Shown here: positions 8,535 through 16,189 of the stretch, piece by piece | Position numbering within the stretch: position 1 is the first letter of the stretch | Layout of the letters: every line of letters begins with the position of its first letter | DNA from: Bacillus_CJ salitolerans | GTDB lineage: Bacteria > Bacillota > Bacilli > Bacillales > SA4 | Assembly: GCF_042680805.1 (NCBI RefSeq) | Contig: NZ_JBHUEM010000003.1 | Coordinates: forward strand, 434,001 to 498,000 | Reading direction: 5' to 3' | DNA length: 64,000 nt | Program-made: the position numbers and the translations under genes | The notes under the pieces: generated by a model | What the model was told of the DNA's origin: nothing | What the model saw: the letters and a program-made list of their open reading frames with translations, nothing else | Database searches by the model: none

Positions 8535-9596
8535 TTAAATTTTAAAATTAAGCTTTATAATACCGGCTTCTCTTGCTGAATTGAAGGCAATTAATAGAAG
8601 GGGACCAACGATAAAGCCAAGGATACCAAATATTTTTAATCCTAGGTACATCGCAATAAGTGTAGACAAAGGAGATAATCCAATATGGCTGCCCATGACC
8701 TTCGGTTCTACCGTTCTTCTAATGATTAACAATACTCCAGCTAAGATGGCTAAATTTGTTCCAATTGCGATATCCCCAGTTAATAGGTGGAAAAGTGCCC
8801 ATGGGCCCAAAATCACAATTGAACCAATAATTGGTATGAAGTCAATAATCCATATAATTAGTGACATAACAAGCGCAACCTCTGGTGAAACTATCAATAG
8901 TAATCCAATAAAAGAAGCTATAAAAATCAAAATACTTACCAAAAATTGTGCTTTTAGAAATCCGAATACGACAAAAGATAGTCTTGAGGTCATAAATTGT
9001 ACCTTTTCAGCAGTCTTATCCGTCATATGTGTAAAGGTTCGCTCTTTTAATCTTGGTAGTTCAATCAAAAATAAAAATAAAGCAATTAAGTAAACAAGAA
9101 GGCTTACTAAATAATTCGGAATATCTGTAACAATGTTTTTCAAGTTCTCAATGTTTACAGAATCTGTAATACTCGTTCTTAAACTCTCTAAGAACTCCTC
9201 CACCTGTCCTGTTACTTCATCAACAAACTCTTTTGGTAAATCCTGTGCAGCTATCTCTATCTGTGTTTCAAAATTATACCACGCCCTGTTAATATCATTA
9301 ATATACGCAGGAGCATTTTGAGCAATATTGATTACTTCTCCAATTACCTTGGTGGTTAAGAAATAACCACTTATTCCAATAAAAAATAGAAATAATAAAA
9401 AGACAATGAGTACAGCTAGGCTTCGAGAACATTTAAACTTATCTTTTAACAACCTCACAACTGGCTCTAAAAAAAGAGTCGTAATAAAAGCTGTTACAAG
9501 AGGTACAGATATCGGAAGAATAATAAAAAATAGAACGGCAAGTGCTATGACGATAATTGCATATATAGCGAATCGCTTCGTAAAAATATAGGACAA
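8535..9596 (-). CDS. AI-2E family transporter-like membrane protein
   Basis: The 353-residue product belongs to the AI-2E/UPF0118 family. It has two N-terminal helices, a soluble coiled region (about 75-160) and a C-terminal helical bundle. Family motifs are PLVTAFITTLFLEPVVRLL near residue 31, the IWIIDFIPIIGS segment near residue 248, and EPKVMGSHIGLSPLSTLIAMYLGLKIFGILGFIVGPL near residues 293-330. Members include the sporulation protein YtvI, quorum-signal exporters and Na+/H+ antiporters, so the substrate is open. The start is TTG with AAAGGAG upstream. It is convergent with the GNAT gene. Confidence 0.85.
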   Translation of the reverse strand: MSYIFTKRFAIYAIIVIALAVLFFIILPISVPLVTAFITTLFLEPVVRLLKDKFKCSRSLAVLIVFLLFLFFIGISGYFLTTKVIGEVINIAQNAPAYINDINRAWYNFETQIEIAAQDLPKEFVDEVTGQVEEFLESLRTSITDSVNIENLKNIVTDIPNYLVSLLVYLIALFLFLIELPRLKERTFTHMTDKTAEKVQFMTSRLSFVVFGFLKAQFLVSILIFIASFIGLLLIVSPEVALVMSLIIWIIDFIPIIGSIVILGPWALFHLLTGDIAIGTNLAILAGVLLIIRRTVEPKVMGSHIGLSPLSTLIAMYLGLKIFGILGFIVGPLLLIAFNSAREAGIIKLNFKI

Positions 9597-9749
9597 TTCT
9601 TTTCTCCTTTCTAGGTGCCTGTCTTCATATTTAAATTATAGTATGGATTTGAGAAGAATTACAGTAAAACAGTATAGTAAAATAAATTTGTGCCCAATAT
9701 TAATTTTTATCATACTATATCATGAACAAATTTTCGGGGGAGTGGTTCT

Positions 9750-10106
9750 ATGTTTAATAAAGTATTACCATATGGAAATGTGCATATTGCAGACCAAATT
9801 GTTTCCTTAATAGCGTCGTTAGCAATTGTAGAAGTTGACGGTGTTGCAGGTACGGTAACAGATTTAAAAGATGAGATGATCCGCGTTGTAAATAAAAAAA
9901 CAAAGCAAAAAGGGATATCCGTTGAAAAGAGTGAGCAGGATGAGATATCGATTGATATGAGAGTGGCATTATATTATGGTGTTGATATTCTTGAAACATG
10001 CAAAACCATTCAAAGAGTGGTAAAGCAAGAAATAGAAGCAATGACTGGAATTCAAGTAAATACTGTACACGTAAAGGTAGAACAAATAAAAATGAAAAAC
10101 GCATGA
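9750..10106 (+). CDS. Asp23/Gls24 family protein
   Basis: The 118-residue protein fits the Asp23/Gls24 (DUF322) family. It has GNVHIADQIVSLIASLAIVEVDGVAG near residue 9, a middle strand region ISIDMRVALYYGVDILETCKTIQRVVKQEIEAMTG, and VNTVHVKVEQIKM at the end. Relatives such as YqhY and YloU act near the cell envelope or lipid synthesis, but no function can be assigned here. The gene has GGGGGAG upstream and stands alone. Its stop codon lies inside the following terminator stem. Confidence 0.85.
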   Translation: MFNKVLPYGNVHIADQIVSLIASLAIVEVDGVAGTVTDLKDEMIRVVNKKTKQKGISVEKSEQDEISIDMRVALYYGVDILETCKTIQRVVKQEIEAMTGIQVNTVHVKVEQIKMKNA

Positions 10107-10124
10107 GCAATCATGCGTTTTTCA
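10095..10124 (+). terminator. Terminator overlapping the end of the Gls24-like gene
   Basis: AAAAACGCATGA pairs with TCATGCGTTTTT around GCAA; the 5' arm includes the stop codon. Confidence 0.9.
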
Positions 10125-10133
10125 TTTTAAGGT

Positions 10134-10370
10134 AAGAAAGTATAAGTTTCTGGTGTTTAGTTTATACAATGTTACTGCTAAATCCAGCTCCAGCGCCCAG
10201 CCAAGGTGAAATGGCGACGATCTTTTCCATTTCATCCTACTCAAGTGAACAAGAAAAATTAATTTTTCCTTGGTCAAATAACCTGTCATGAATAACAGGG
10301 AAAACCATCTTTTTTCATGACAGAACATTGGCTCTGCCTTAGGCTAAACGGAGCCCTTGAGCCTTTTGTT
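10134..10370 (+). repeat. Dispersed structured repeat, copy 1
   Basis: This is the longest of three copies. Its 5' arm GCTCCAGCGCCCAGCCAAGG (10187-10206) is roughly complementary to the 3' arm at 10338-10363 (CTTAGGCTAAACGGAGCC then TTGAGCC). Inside are AGGTGAAATGG/CCATTTCATCCT (10204-10214 with 10227-10238), a palindrome around AAAAATTAATTTTT (about 10249-10271) found only in this copy, and TGTCATGA/TCATGACA (10284-10291 with 10315-10322). It follows the Gls24 terminator, in the same orientation as the other copies. Confidence 0.85.
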
Positions 10371-10733
10371 CTATGCTATTTTATCAAGCTCAGTCTTTAA
10401 TTTTGTTAAAAGATCTTGACTACGTGTTAAAACAGCTTTTGGGAATTGTTCACCTTCACCGTATTCTACTCCATGAGGATAATAATGTTTACCCAATAAA
10501 GGAGTAAGTAATTCGATCACTGCATCATGTCTGCCGATATCTCCTTCTACTGCGTGTCCTTGAACGCGTAAATAATACACTTCTTTAGCATCTAATACTT
10601 CAATTTTATGATCATATGTTACACGTTCGTAATCCCATTGACCTGCACGAATAAACCCAAGCTCCTCCATAACTTCATCTAATCTTTCTAAGTCCGCCTT
10701 TTGGTTTTCAATTCCTGTATTTTCAAATTTCAT
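10371..10733 (-). CDS. ylbA: YugN-like family protein YlbA
   Basis: The 120-residue soluble protein matches the YugN-like family of Bacillales: an N-terminal helix pair (LERLDEVMEELGF), GQWDYERVTYDHKIE near residue 36, YYLRVQGHAVEGDIGRHDAVIEL, and HYYPHGVEYGEGEQFPKAVL near residue 82. No catalytic residues are evident and the function is unknown. A strong GAGGAGG precedes the ATG, and TTGCAA-N17-TATTAT on the minus strand (10771-10799) looks like its promoter. The position before ylbB matches B. subtilis ylbA. Confidence 0.8.
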   Translation of the reverse strand: MKFENTGIENQKADLERLDEVMEELGFIRAGQWDYERVTYDHKIEVLDAKEVYYLRVQGHAVEGDIGRHDAVIELLTPLLGKHYYPHGVEYGEGEQFPKAVLTRSQDLLTKLKTELDKIA

Positions 10734-11040
10734 TGTATGTATTCCCTCCTCTTTAAACTATCCAAAACTAATAATAGCTTTTATTAAAAAAACTTGCAAT
10801 GGATTGTATCATGATTTGATTGACGAAATTATGAAAAATATATTTAAAATGTTTAAATGCACAAGGTATAAAAACAACTTTCGCTAAGATATGGTAACTA
10901 TATTGTTGAATAGTATCGTCCACTAAAGGTTTATACTAAGTTGTAGTATGACACATGTAAAAAAAGTTATACTACTTATCAGTGCATCAATGTGTATATA
11001 AAAGAAATGCTCTAGCAAAAACGCTTTTAGGAGGTACAAT
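10734..11040. other. ylbA-ylbB divergent intergenic region
   Basis: This 307-bp gap holds the ylbA promoter on the minus strand (10771-10799) and the ylbB ribosome site AGGAGG. For ylbB, TATACT words occur at 10932-10937 and 10968-10973 without a clear -35. Nothing coding was seen. Confidence 0.5.
10771..10799 (-). promoter_or_regulatory. SigA-type promoter of ylbA
   Basis: On the minus strand TTGCAA (10799-10794) and TATTAT (10776-10771) are separated by 17 bp, about 40 bp upstream of the ylbA start. Confidence 0.6.
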
Positions 11041-11469
11041 ATGCAAACTGTAAGAGATGTCATGACAACGAACGTTGAATATTGCACTCCGTTAGACAAT
11101 GTATACGAAGTGGCGGTCAAGATGAAAGACTTAAATGTTGGAGCGATTCCAATCTGTGAGGAAGATAAACTAATTGGGATGATTACTGACCGTGACTTAG
11201 TTATCAGAGGTTATGCAGAAAAACGTTCAGGCTCATACGAAGTAACGGGTGTAATGAGCTCTGATCTGATAACTGTTTCTCCTGATACATCACTTCAGGA
11301 AGCATCAGCGATTATGTCCGAACACCAGATCCGAAGGTTACCTGTAGTAGAAAATGGGATGTTAATAGGAATTGTCTCGTTAGGTGATCTTGCCGTAAAC
11401 GAAATGTCAGATGATCGAGCAGGTCATGCTTTATCCGAGATATCAGAACCAGCGCATCCCGCTCATTAA
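11041..11469 (+). CDS. ylbB: CBS-domain protein YlbB
   Basis: The 142-residue protein consists of two CBS modules in tandem (about 7-60 and 72-125) and a short tail. Typical words are VRDVMTTNVEYCTPLDNVYEVAVKM, MITDRDLVIRGYAE and RRLPVVENGMLIGIVSLGDLA. CBS pairs bind adenine nucleotides and act as energy or redox sensors; the partner of YlbB is unknown. AGGAGG lies six bases before the ATG, and a strong terminator follows, so the gene is monocistronic. Confidence 0.9.
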   Translation: MQTVRDVMTTNVEYCTPLDNVYEVAVKMKDLNVGAIPICEEDKLIGMITDRDLVIRGYAEKRSGSYEVTGVMSSDLITVSPDTSLQEASAIMSEHQIRRLPVVENGMLIGIVSLGDLAVNEMSDDRAGHALSEISEPAHPAH

Positions 11470-11480
11470 TAATCACTTAT

Positions 11481-11510
11481 TGCACCCAAATATTTGGGTG
11501 CATTTTTATT
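11481..11510 (+). terminator. Terminator after ylbB
   Basis: TGCACCCAAAT pairs with ATTTGGGTGCA and is followed by TTTTTATT. Confidence 0.9.
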
Positions 11511-11671
11511 GGTAAGTAGAAGTGGCACATCATTTCGAACGTTTAGTTGCACTTTAAGATTTGGTCAGTAGCAAAGGCTGATCATCTACAGAGAAAACCA
11601 CCTGCACTCTTAAGGGTAGATAAATTTCAGACGGTTAAAATATAGTTGCCATGGCTAAAATGAATATAATG

Positions 11672-11699
11672 AAAAACTAGTAAACTCTACTAGTTTTTT
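11672..11699. terminator. Symmetrical terminator-like hairpin before ylbC
   Basis: AAAAACTAGTA pairs with TACTAGTTTTT around AACTC. Runs of A before and T after make it a possible terminator on either strand, although no gene ends directly before it. Confidence 0.65.
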
Positions 11700-11784
11700 C
11701 AATGTTTCATGGGTGTTTCAATGAATATTTTATGGTGGTTCATAATATAATGATAGAAATAGTATTTATAGAGGGAGTGGGAAC

Positions 11785-12861
11785 ATGAAAAAGATAAAAT
11801 TAATTCTATTAGTACTATTAGGGGTCTCCTTTTTCTCACTTTATACACACGGGAAGTCGTTCATAAATGATCAGGAACGTAATCAAGAACATTTAATAGA
11901 GATAGTATCCAAAGAAGAACCAATTGAGTCAGTAGAAACATCCACCATAGCTTTGGAATCTATAAAAACAGATACTTATAAAAAGGGGTTACATAATCTA
12001 ATAGGGGCCTCGGGTGATGATATCATCAAGGAATGGGGAAAACCTGATAGAATTGATCCTTCATCCTATGACTATGTGTGGTGGATTTATAAAACTCATG
12101 AAGCTTACATTCAAGTTGGTGTATTGGAGAATAAAGTTGTTTCATTATATACAATTGGTGAGGGAATCAATCTTGAGCCATTTTATATCGGACAATCTTA
12201 TGATGAAATTGCTAAAGTGTTTCCTATTTCGAATTCGCACTCTTTACAGGTGGAAGATAATTCATATCGGTTTGAGTTAACAGAAGAAGAAATACGGGTA
12301 AGGCCGCTGTTTCAATTTGGGAATGTGTGGGCACAGTTGTATTTCGATCAATTTACAAACCAATTATCGAGTATTAGGTATCTAGATTCTAAAACTTTAA
12401 TAAAACAAAGACCTTATGAACTCATTTATCGAGGTGAATTACTATCAGCAAGGGATATTAATCTTGAAGAGTGGAAAGCGATTGAAAAGGGAAGCTCCCA
12501 GCAAATTCTCGATATAACAAACGCAATTCGAAAGAGACATCAATTAAACCCTGTGGAGTGGCATGAGGAAACAGCCTCAGTTGCATTTCTTCATAGTAAA
12601 GACATGAAAGAGAATGATTACTTTGCCCATGACTCTCCTACAAAAGGAGGACTTGCTGATCGTCTGAATGGAGGTAATATAAAGTATCACCTAGCGGGTG
12701 AAAATATTGCTGCCAAATACGTTGATGGCATTGCAGCTGTTGAAGGATGGCTTAACAGTAAAGGACATCGTGAGACACTATTAAATGAAGAATTTACCCA
12801 TTTAGGTGTTGGAGTATTCGAAAAGTATTATACGCAAAATTTTATAAGCACGTGGGAATGA
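11785..12861 (+). CDS. ylbC: Secreted CAP-domain (SCP/PR1-like) protein YlbC
   Basis: The 358-residue product has an N-terminal signal or anchor helix (about 4-23). A central CAP-associated domain follows, with two repeats around GASGDDIIKEWGKPDRIDPSSYDYVWWIY (about 73-101) and the FYIGQSYDEIAKVFP segment. The C-terminal CAP domain (about 235-358) carries the motifs HSKDMKENDYFAHDSP, GENIAAKY, GWLNSKGHRE and YYTQNF. CAP proteins act outside the cell, but no enzymatic activity is established for YlbC. AGGGAGTGG precedes the ATG. A terminator follows at once. Confidence 0.9.
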   Translation: MKKIKLILLVLLGVSFFSLYTHGKSFINDQERNQEHLIEIVSKEEPIESVETSTIALESIKTDTYKKGLHNLIGASGDDIIKEWGKPDRIDPSSYDYVWWIYKTHEAYIQVGVLENKVVSLYTIGEGINLEPFYIGQSYDEIAKVFPISNSHSLQVEDNSYRFELTEEEIRVRPLFQFGNVWAQLYFDQFTNQLSSIRYLDSKTLIKQRPYELIYRGELLSARDINLEEWKAIEKGSSQQILDITNAIRKRHQLNPVEWHEETASVAFLHSKDMKENDYFAHDSPTKGGLADRLNGGNIKYHLAGENIAAKYVDGIAAVEGWLNSKGHRETLLNEEFTHLGVGVFEKYYTQNFISTWE

Positions 12862-12865
12862 AATA

Positions 12866-12894
12866 AAGAGGCGACATTCGCCTCTTGTTATTTT
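12866..12894 (+). terminator. Terminator after ylbC
   Basis: AAGAGGCGA pairs with TCGCCTCTT around CAT, followed by GTTATTTT. Confidence 0.85.
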
Positions 12895-12977
12895 CCAGTT
12901 CCTCTGACAATTTGACTGTGTTCAAAGTAGTTTCTCACCATATAAAATAAAAACACAGGTAAATAGAAATTCTACCA

Positions 12978-13340
12978 TTAGGAACGAGCGGTGTAGCGAT
13001 TAAAAATAAAAGTATCCTTCTCCCAATATCCATAGCAGGTGATTTGTTCGCCTTCCTTAATAGTAGGAGGTATGCTATCTGAAGTGATCGGAATCCTTCT
13101 AATTGCTTTAAAGGATTGCTTGCTTCCTTTTAACACATAACGCTCAACGACTATTTTATAATCAAAGGCAAAACGCTCTATTTTAGAGAGGGACTGCTTC
13201 ACCTCTCCAGCAATTACCGCTAATTCTTTAACCTCTGCAAGCCGAAGCCATTCCTCGTGTCGCTTTTTCCGATTTTCTATAGTCAAATGTAGAAAATAGA
13301 AAAAAATGAGAGGTATAACAATTGCTGTTACCAAAATCAT
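12978..13340 (-). CDS. Small single-pass membrane protein of unknown function
   Basis: I do not recognise a family. The 120-residue product has one N-terminal membrane helix (about 2-20), a basic stretch after it (ENRKKRHEEW), a helical middle with alternating charge, and a beta-rich C-terminus (YGYWEKDTFIFNRYT). This suggests a membrane-anchored cytoplasmic domain. Its ATG overlaps the stop of the upstream thioesterase gene (ATGA-type overlap at 13337-13340), so the two are probably translated together. No terminator is clear downstream. Confidence 0.65.
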   Translation of the reverse strand: MILVTAIVIPLIFFYFLHLTIENRKKRHEEWLRLAEVKELAVIAGEVKQSLSKIERFAFDYKIVVERYVLKGSKQSFKAIRRIPITSDSIPPTIKEGEQITCYGYWEKDTFIFNRYTARS

Positions 13341-13846
13341 TCACTCTTTCTTCTAGGTATGATAAAAAAGCTCGCAGTTGAATGAGCCATCAATTTGCCG
13401 TCATGCCGATAAACTTTTCCTTCACATACAAATGTCTTTTTTCCTCTATGGATTATAGATGCAACACATTTTATGTCTTCTCCAACTCCTGGTGCTACAT
13501 AATTGATTTTCATCTCGGACGTCACAGCAGCCATGTCTTCGGGGAGTATTTTGTGAACTAATGTTCCCATTGCAGAATCTAATAAGGTTGCGGTTATTCC
13601 ACCATGAACGATATTTAGTGCATTTTGGATAATGTAACTGTTAGGGATGGTCATCACTAATTGTTGTTCTTTTTCATCAAAAGAACTTGATGCTTTTAAT
13701 AACCCACCTAAATAAGAGCCGTTTTCCTTACGTTGTTTTCGTAATAAACCATCTAATACTTGTGTAATGACTAGTTCTTCTTCTTCATTTGCATATTGTA
13801 AATACTCCATGACTTGTTCATGAATCTTACCTTTTACTTCTTCCAT
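13337..13846 (-). CDS. PaaI-type hotdog-fold thioesterase
   Basis: The 169-residue protein has the PaaI/YdiI hotdog pattern: NALNIVHGGITATLLDSAMGTLVHKIL near residues 75-101, where the HGG and the D in LLDSAMG are the expected catalytic-region residues, then SEMKINYVAPG and GKTYRHDGKLMAHSTASF-like end strands. Members hydrolyse acyl-CoA thioesters, often of aromatic or medium-chain acids; the substrate is unknown here. An N-terminal helical extension of about 35 residues precedes the fold. It overlaps the downstream membrane-protein gene by 4 nt. Confidence 0.85.
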   Translation of the reverse strand: MEEVKGKIHEQVMEYLQYANEEEELVITQVLDGLLRKQRKENGSYLGGLLKASSSFDEKEQQLVMTIPNSYIIQNALNIVHGGITATLLDSAMGTLVHKILPEDMAAVTSEMKINYVAPGVGEDIKCVASIIHRGKKTFVCEGKVYRHDGKLMAHSTASFFIIPRRKSE

Positions 13847-14002
13847 CTATACTAATCCTTTCTGTGACTCGGTGTGTTAATTCCCACTTATTTTATCATA
13901 TTCACCTGATTCTGGTACAAAAATGGGCGAACCAACTTTCATAAACTATCTACACTATATAGTAGGCGGTCGCACCCGAACTGTATACTAAGAGGTGAAA
14001 AT

Positions 14003-14407
14003 ATGAGTAATAAAACATTACATCCTTCAATACAAAAGTTTAAAGTATTCGTAAAGGAACATCCTAAATTAAAAGATGAAGTCAGAAAAAACAAGAAAAC
14101 TTGGCAGGAGTTATTTGAAGAATGGTACTTACTAGGAGAAGAAGATGAAGTGTGGCAGAAGTATAAAAGTGAAGGTGAAAAAACACAAAAGGGTAAAGGG
14201 GAAAGCGAAAAAACTGATTTTATGTCGACTATCGTTTCCGCTGTGAAAAATATGGATTTAGCCCAGATGCAACATCACATTTCAAATGTAGGAGATGCCA
14301 TCTCAAATATCCAACAATTAATTAAACAATTTCAAGGTAGCAGTTACCAGTCAAACTCACCTTCATCTAATGAAGCTCCAAAGCCATTCTCATTCACAAA
14401 AGATTGA
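14003..14407 (+). CDS. ylbD: YlbD-type spore coat protein family member
   Basis: The 134-residue hydrophilic protein matches the YlbD family of Bacillales, described as putative spore coat proteins. The conserved N-terminal part is HPSIQKFKVFVKEHPKLKDEV through WQELFEEWYLLGEEDEVWQKYK (about 7-53). The middle is Lys/Glu-rich and the C-terminal third is low in complexity (Ser, Asn, Pro). It probably forms an operon with ylbE, whose upstream reading frame overlaps its end. Coat location is by family, not by the sequence itself. Confidence 0.85.
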   Translation: MSNKTLHPSIQKFKVFVKEHPKLKDEVRKNKKTWQELFEEWYLLGEEDEVWQKYKSEGEKTQKGKGESEKTDFMSTIVSAVKNMDLAQMQHHISNVGDAISNIQQLIKQFQGSSYQSNSPSSNEAPKPFSFTKD

Positions 14408-14421
14408 AGGTGGTGATTTGT

Positions 14422-14661
14422 TTGCGACAAGATATACGTTCATATATTAAAAATGATACCGAATTAACAAAGTATATTAGAGAACAGCCCTATTGGTACC
14501 GAAGATTGAGCCGTGATCCAGATCAATTAAACACATTTGTACTATCTTCAAGAGAGCATTACAGGAAAACAATTCCTCACAAAGTGCAGCAGTTTTCAGA
14601 GCAGCTACAAATGGCTTCAATGATGATTAATATGTTTCAAGTAATGAGAGAGAATGATTAG
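14422..14661 (+). CDS. ylbE: YlbE-like protein
   Basis: The 79-residue protein matches the YlbE-like family: an N-terminal helix RQDIRSYIKNDTELTKYIREQPYWYRRLSRDP and a second part EHYRKTIPHKVQQFSEQLQMASMMINMF. The TTG at 14422 is taken as start because AAGGTGGTG precedes it and homologues begin with a short Met-Arg sequence; an earlier TTG at 14404 has none. Function unknown; linkage to ylbD suggests a sporulation role (inference). Confidence 0.85.
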   Translation: MRQDIRSYIKNDTELTKYIREQPYWYRRLSRDPDQLNTFVLSSREHYRKTIPHKVQQFSEQLQMASMMINMFQVMREND

Positions 14662-14662
14662 A

Positions 14663-14697
14663 AACGAGTGTTGGTTAGTAGCACTCGTTATTTATTT
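14663..14697 (+). terminator. Terminator-like hairpin after ylbE
   Basis: AACGAGTG pairs with CACTCGTT across an 11-nt loop, followed by ATTTATTT. Confidence 0.55.
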
Positions 14698-14753
14698 ACA
14701 TGTGTATAATACCCCTCTATTGTAAACACTAATCTTAAAAGGGGGGCATCTAC

Positions 14754-15185
14754 ATGAACATGAACTATGGTTATATTTTGTTTTTATTAGCAGTATTGAC
14801 TGGTTGTAATACGGATGATCCGAATCCTCCGGAAGCTTTAGTTATACCGATGGAAATTGCTCATTACCATGAGGATGGAACAGTTGAAGCAAGTATTACA
14901 GGATCGAAGGATGTTACTGTTCGACATCACGTAAAAGGAAAAGATGTGTATGTGGAAGTTATTGTCCCTGGATTTACCTTTAGTTCACCAGAACAAAAAA
15001 CAAAAAAGGACGGTCAAGGGTTTCTAAATCTATATTTAAACAATAAAAAAATTGATGAAATTCATCAAGCAGCTTTTATCGTAAAAGGTTTGCCAACAGG
15101 TAAACATACCTTAAAAGTAGAATTAGTCCATAACGACTCAAGTACTTATGGAATTGAACGAGAGATGGATGTGGAAATTCCTTAA
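14754..15185 (+). CDS. Putative lipoprotein of unknown function
   Basis: The 143-residue product has a short hydrophobic signal ending in a lipobox LTGC with Cys about 18, so it should be lipid-anchored outside the membrane. The rest is beta-rich and polar (EASITGSKDVTVRHHVKGKDVYVEVIVPGFTF..., VKGLPTGKHTLKVELVH), resembling an immunoglobulin-like or bacterial Ig-type fold. I do not recognise a family. AAAGGGGGG lies upstream, and a strong terminator follows, so it is a single-gene unit inserted between ylbE and ylbF. Confidence 0.75.
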   Translation: MNMNYGYILFLLAVLTGCNTDDPNPPEALVIPMEIAHYHEDGTVEASITGSKDVTVRHHVKGKDVYVEVIVPGFTFSSPEQKTKKDGQGFLNLYLNNKKIDEIHQAAFIVKGLPTGKHTLKVELVHNDSSTYGIEREMDVEIP

Positions 15186-15218
15186 GCAGAAGAATTGAGC
15201 CCATTCCTTAAGCTCTCA

Positions 15219-15249
15219 GGCTGTCGAGAAAGACTCGACAGCCATTTTT
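15219..15249 (+). terminator. Terminator after the lipoprotein gene
   Basis: GGCTGTCGAG pairs perfectly with CTCGACAGCC around AAAGA, followed by a T-run. Confidence 0.92.
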
Positions 15250-15281
15250 ATTTTCAAACACAATATACAAAGGGGGGGGGA

Positions 15282-15539
15282 TTGTGTGATACAGCATTTA
15301 TTCTGGAAAAAGAGGAACTCGTCAACATTTTCGTGAGCGGGATTCTATTGGTTATTTCAATGTGGTTTGTTCCAAGATTGGCGTTTTCGACAAGCCTAGG
15401 CTCAATTGTATACTTCACCTACATTACAGGTATCAATTGTTTTTATAACATTTATTCATTCAGTCAGTATAAGGTAATGATTAACCTTAAAGAACATGGC
15501 GATAACCAAGTTCCAAATTTGAAAGTATGTAGGAACTAA
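15282..15539 (+). CDS. Small two-helix membrane protein, unknown
   Basis: No family is recognised. From TTG 15282 the product is 85 residues with two hydrophobic segments (VNIFVSGILLVISMWFV and TSLGSIVYFTYITGINCFYNIY) and a polar tail. The frame is open further upstream to 15195, but that part runs through the preceding terminator hairpin and is unlikely to be translated. A tract of nine G (15272-15280) serves as ribosome site one base before the start codon, which is unusually close. The gene may be real but weakly expressed. Confidence 0.5.
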   Translation: MCDTAFILEKEELVNIFVSGILLVISMWFVPRLAFSTSLGSIVYFTYITGINCFYNIYSFSQYKVMINLKEHGDNQVPNLKVCRN

Positions 15540-15648
15540 AGTATAATAGTATACATTCTTCAAGCGATGGTTGAAGATGATTTACCAGTTATAATATGTA
15601 TCATCATCTTGATGGAACATGTTAAAATGTAGATGGGAGGTGTCTGGA

Positions 15649-16089
15649 TTGCTGGCAACTTTAGAAAGAATTGAATTAGTTGAAGAGGCTGAATTATTGG
15701 CCAAAATGATAATAAATTCAGAGATTGCAACACATTACCGAAATTGCTATCAAGCATTACAAGATAATACTGAAGCTCAAACGTTAATTAGGCAATTTAT
15801 TAAAATAAAAGAACATTATGAAGAAGTTCAACGATTTGGGAAATACCATCCTAATTATTCGGAAATTATGAAAGAAACTAGAATACTTAAAAGAGAAGTA
15901 GATTTACACCCAGCAGTAGACGCTTTCAAAAAAGCTGAAAAGCAGCTTCAGGAATTATTAGACGAGATAAGCATATTAATCGGACGATCTGTATCAGAAT
16001 ATATAAAAGTGCCAACAGGAAATCCTTTCTTTGATTCAATGTCATGTGGTGGAGGATGTGGGTCAGGAGGAAGCTGTGGCTGTAAATAA
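15649..16089 (+). CDS. ylbF: YlbF/RicF, subunit of the RicAFT complex
   Basis: In B. subtilis YlbF (RicF) with YmcA and YaaT forms an Fe-S-containing complex that promotes RNase Y-dependent mRNA maturation, competence, biofilm formation and sporulation. The 146-residue product has a helical domain (about 1-115, with FIKIKEHYEEVQRFGKYHPNY), the conserved EYIKVPTGNPFFD, and a Cys-rich tail CGGGCGSGGSCGC that fits a cluster ligand. TTG 15649 is the start: GGGAGGTG lies six bases before it and the N-terminus matches the family. Confidence 0.95.
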   Translation: MLATLERIELVEEAELLAKMIINSEIATHYRNCYQALQDNTEAQTLIRQFIKIKEHYEEVQRFGKYHPNYSEIMKETRILKREVDLHPAVDAFKKAEKQLQELLDEISILIGRSVSEYIKVPTGNPFFDSMSCGGGCGSGGSCGCK

Positions 16090-16113
16090 CCATACTTGTC
16101 GTATGGTTTTTTT
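16090..16113 (+). terminator. Terminator after ylbF
   Basis: CCATAC pairs with GTATGG around TTGTC, followed by seven T. Confidence 0.85.
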
Positions 16114-16189
16114 AATAGTTTAGATAAGTTTATTTCCCTTTTCAGAAAAAAAGGATAACTTGGATTACAAAAAAGATAAAGGTGGAGCC

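Larger units (their letters stand above)
11470..11784. other. ylbB-ylbC intergenic region
   Basis: This 315-bp gap holds two hairpins, the ylbB terminator (11481-11510) and a second terminator-like palindrome at 11672-11699. No ORF with a ribosome site is seen between them. Two terminators with nothing between could mark a lost gene, but no remnant is recognisable. Confidence 0.5.

Noticed and set aside
8581..9093. 170-codon plus-strand ORF opposite the AI-2E-type gene
   Set aside because: The minus-strand frame has clear family motifs; the plus-strand product has none.
9754..10110. 118-codon minus-strand ORF exactly opposite the Gls24-like gene
   Set aside because: Mirror frame; the plus strand has the ribosome site and recognisable family.
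10122..10328. Minus-strand ORF of 68 codons inside repeat copy 1, similar to one at 53439-53762 inside copy 3
   Set aside because: The similarity between the two predicted peptides (MKWxRSSxFHLGWALxLDLxVTLYKL) comes from the shared DNA repeat. There is no ribosome site, copy 2 does not keep the frame, and the second ORF runs into the ftsZ terminator and coding end.
15195..15281. Upstream extension of the small membrane-protein gene
   Set aside because: It crosses the strong terminator of the lipoprotein gene at 15219-15249.
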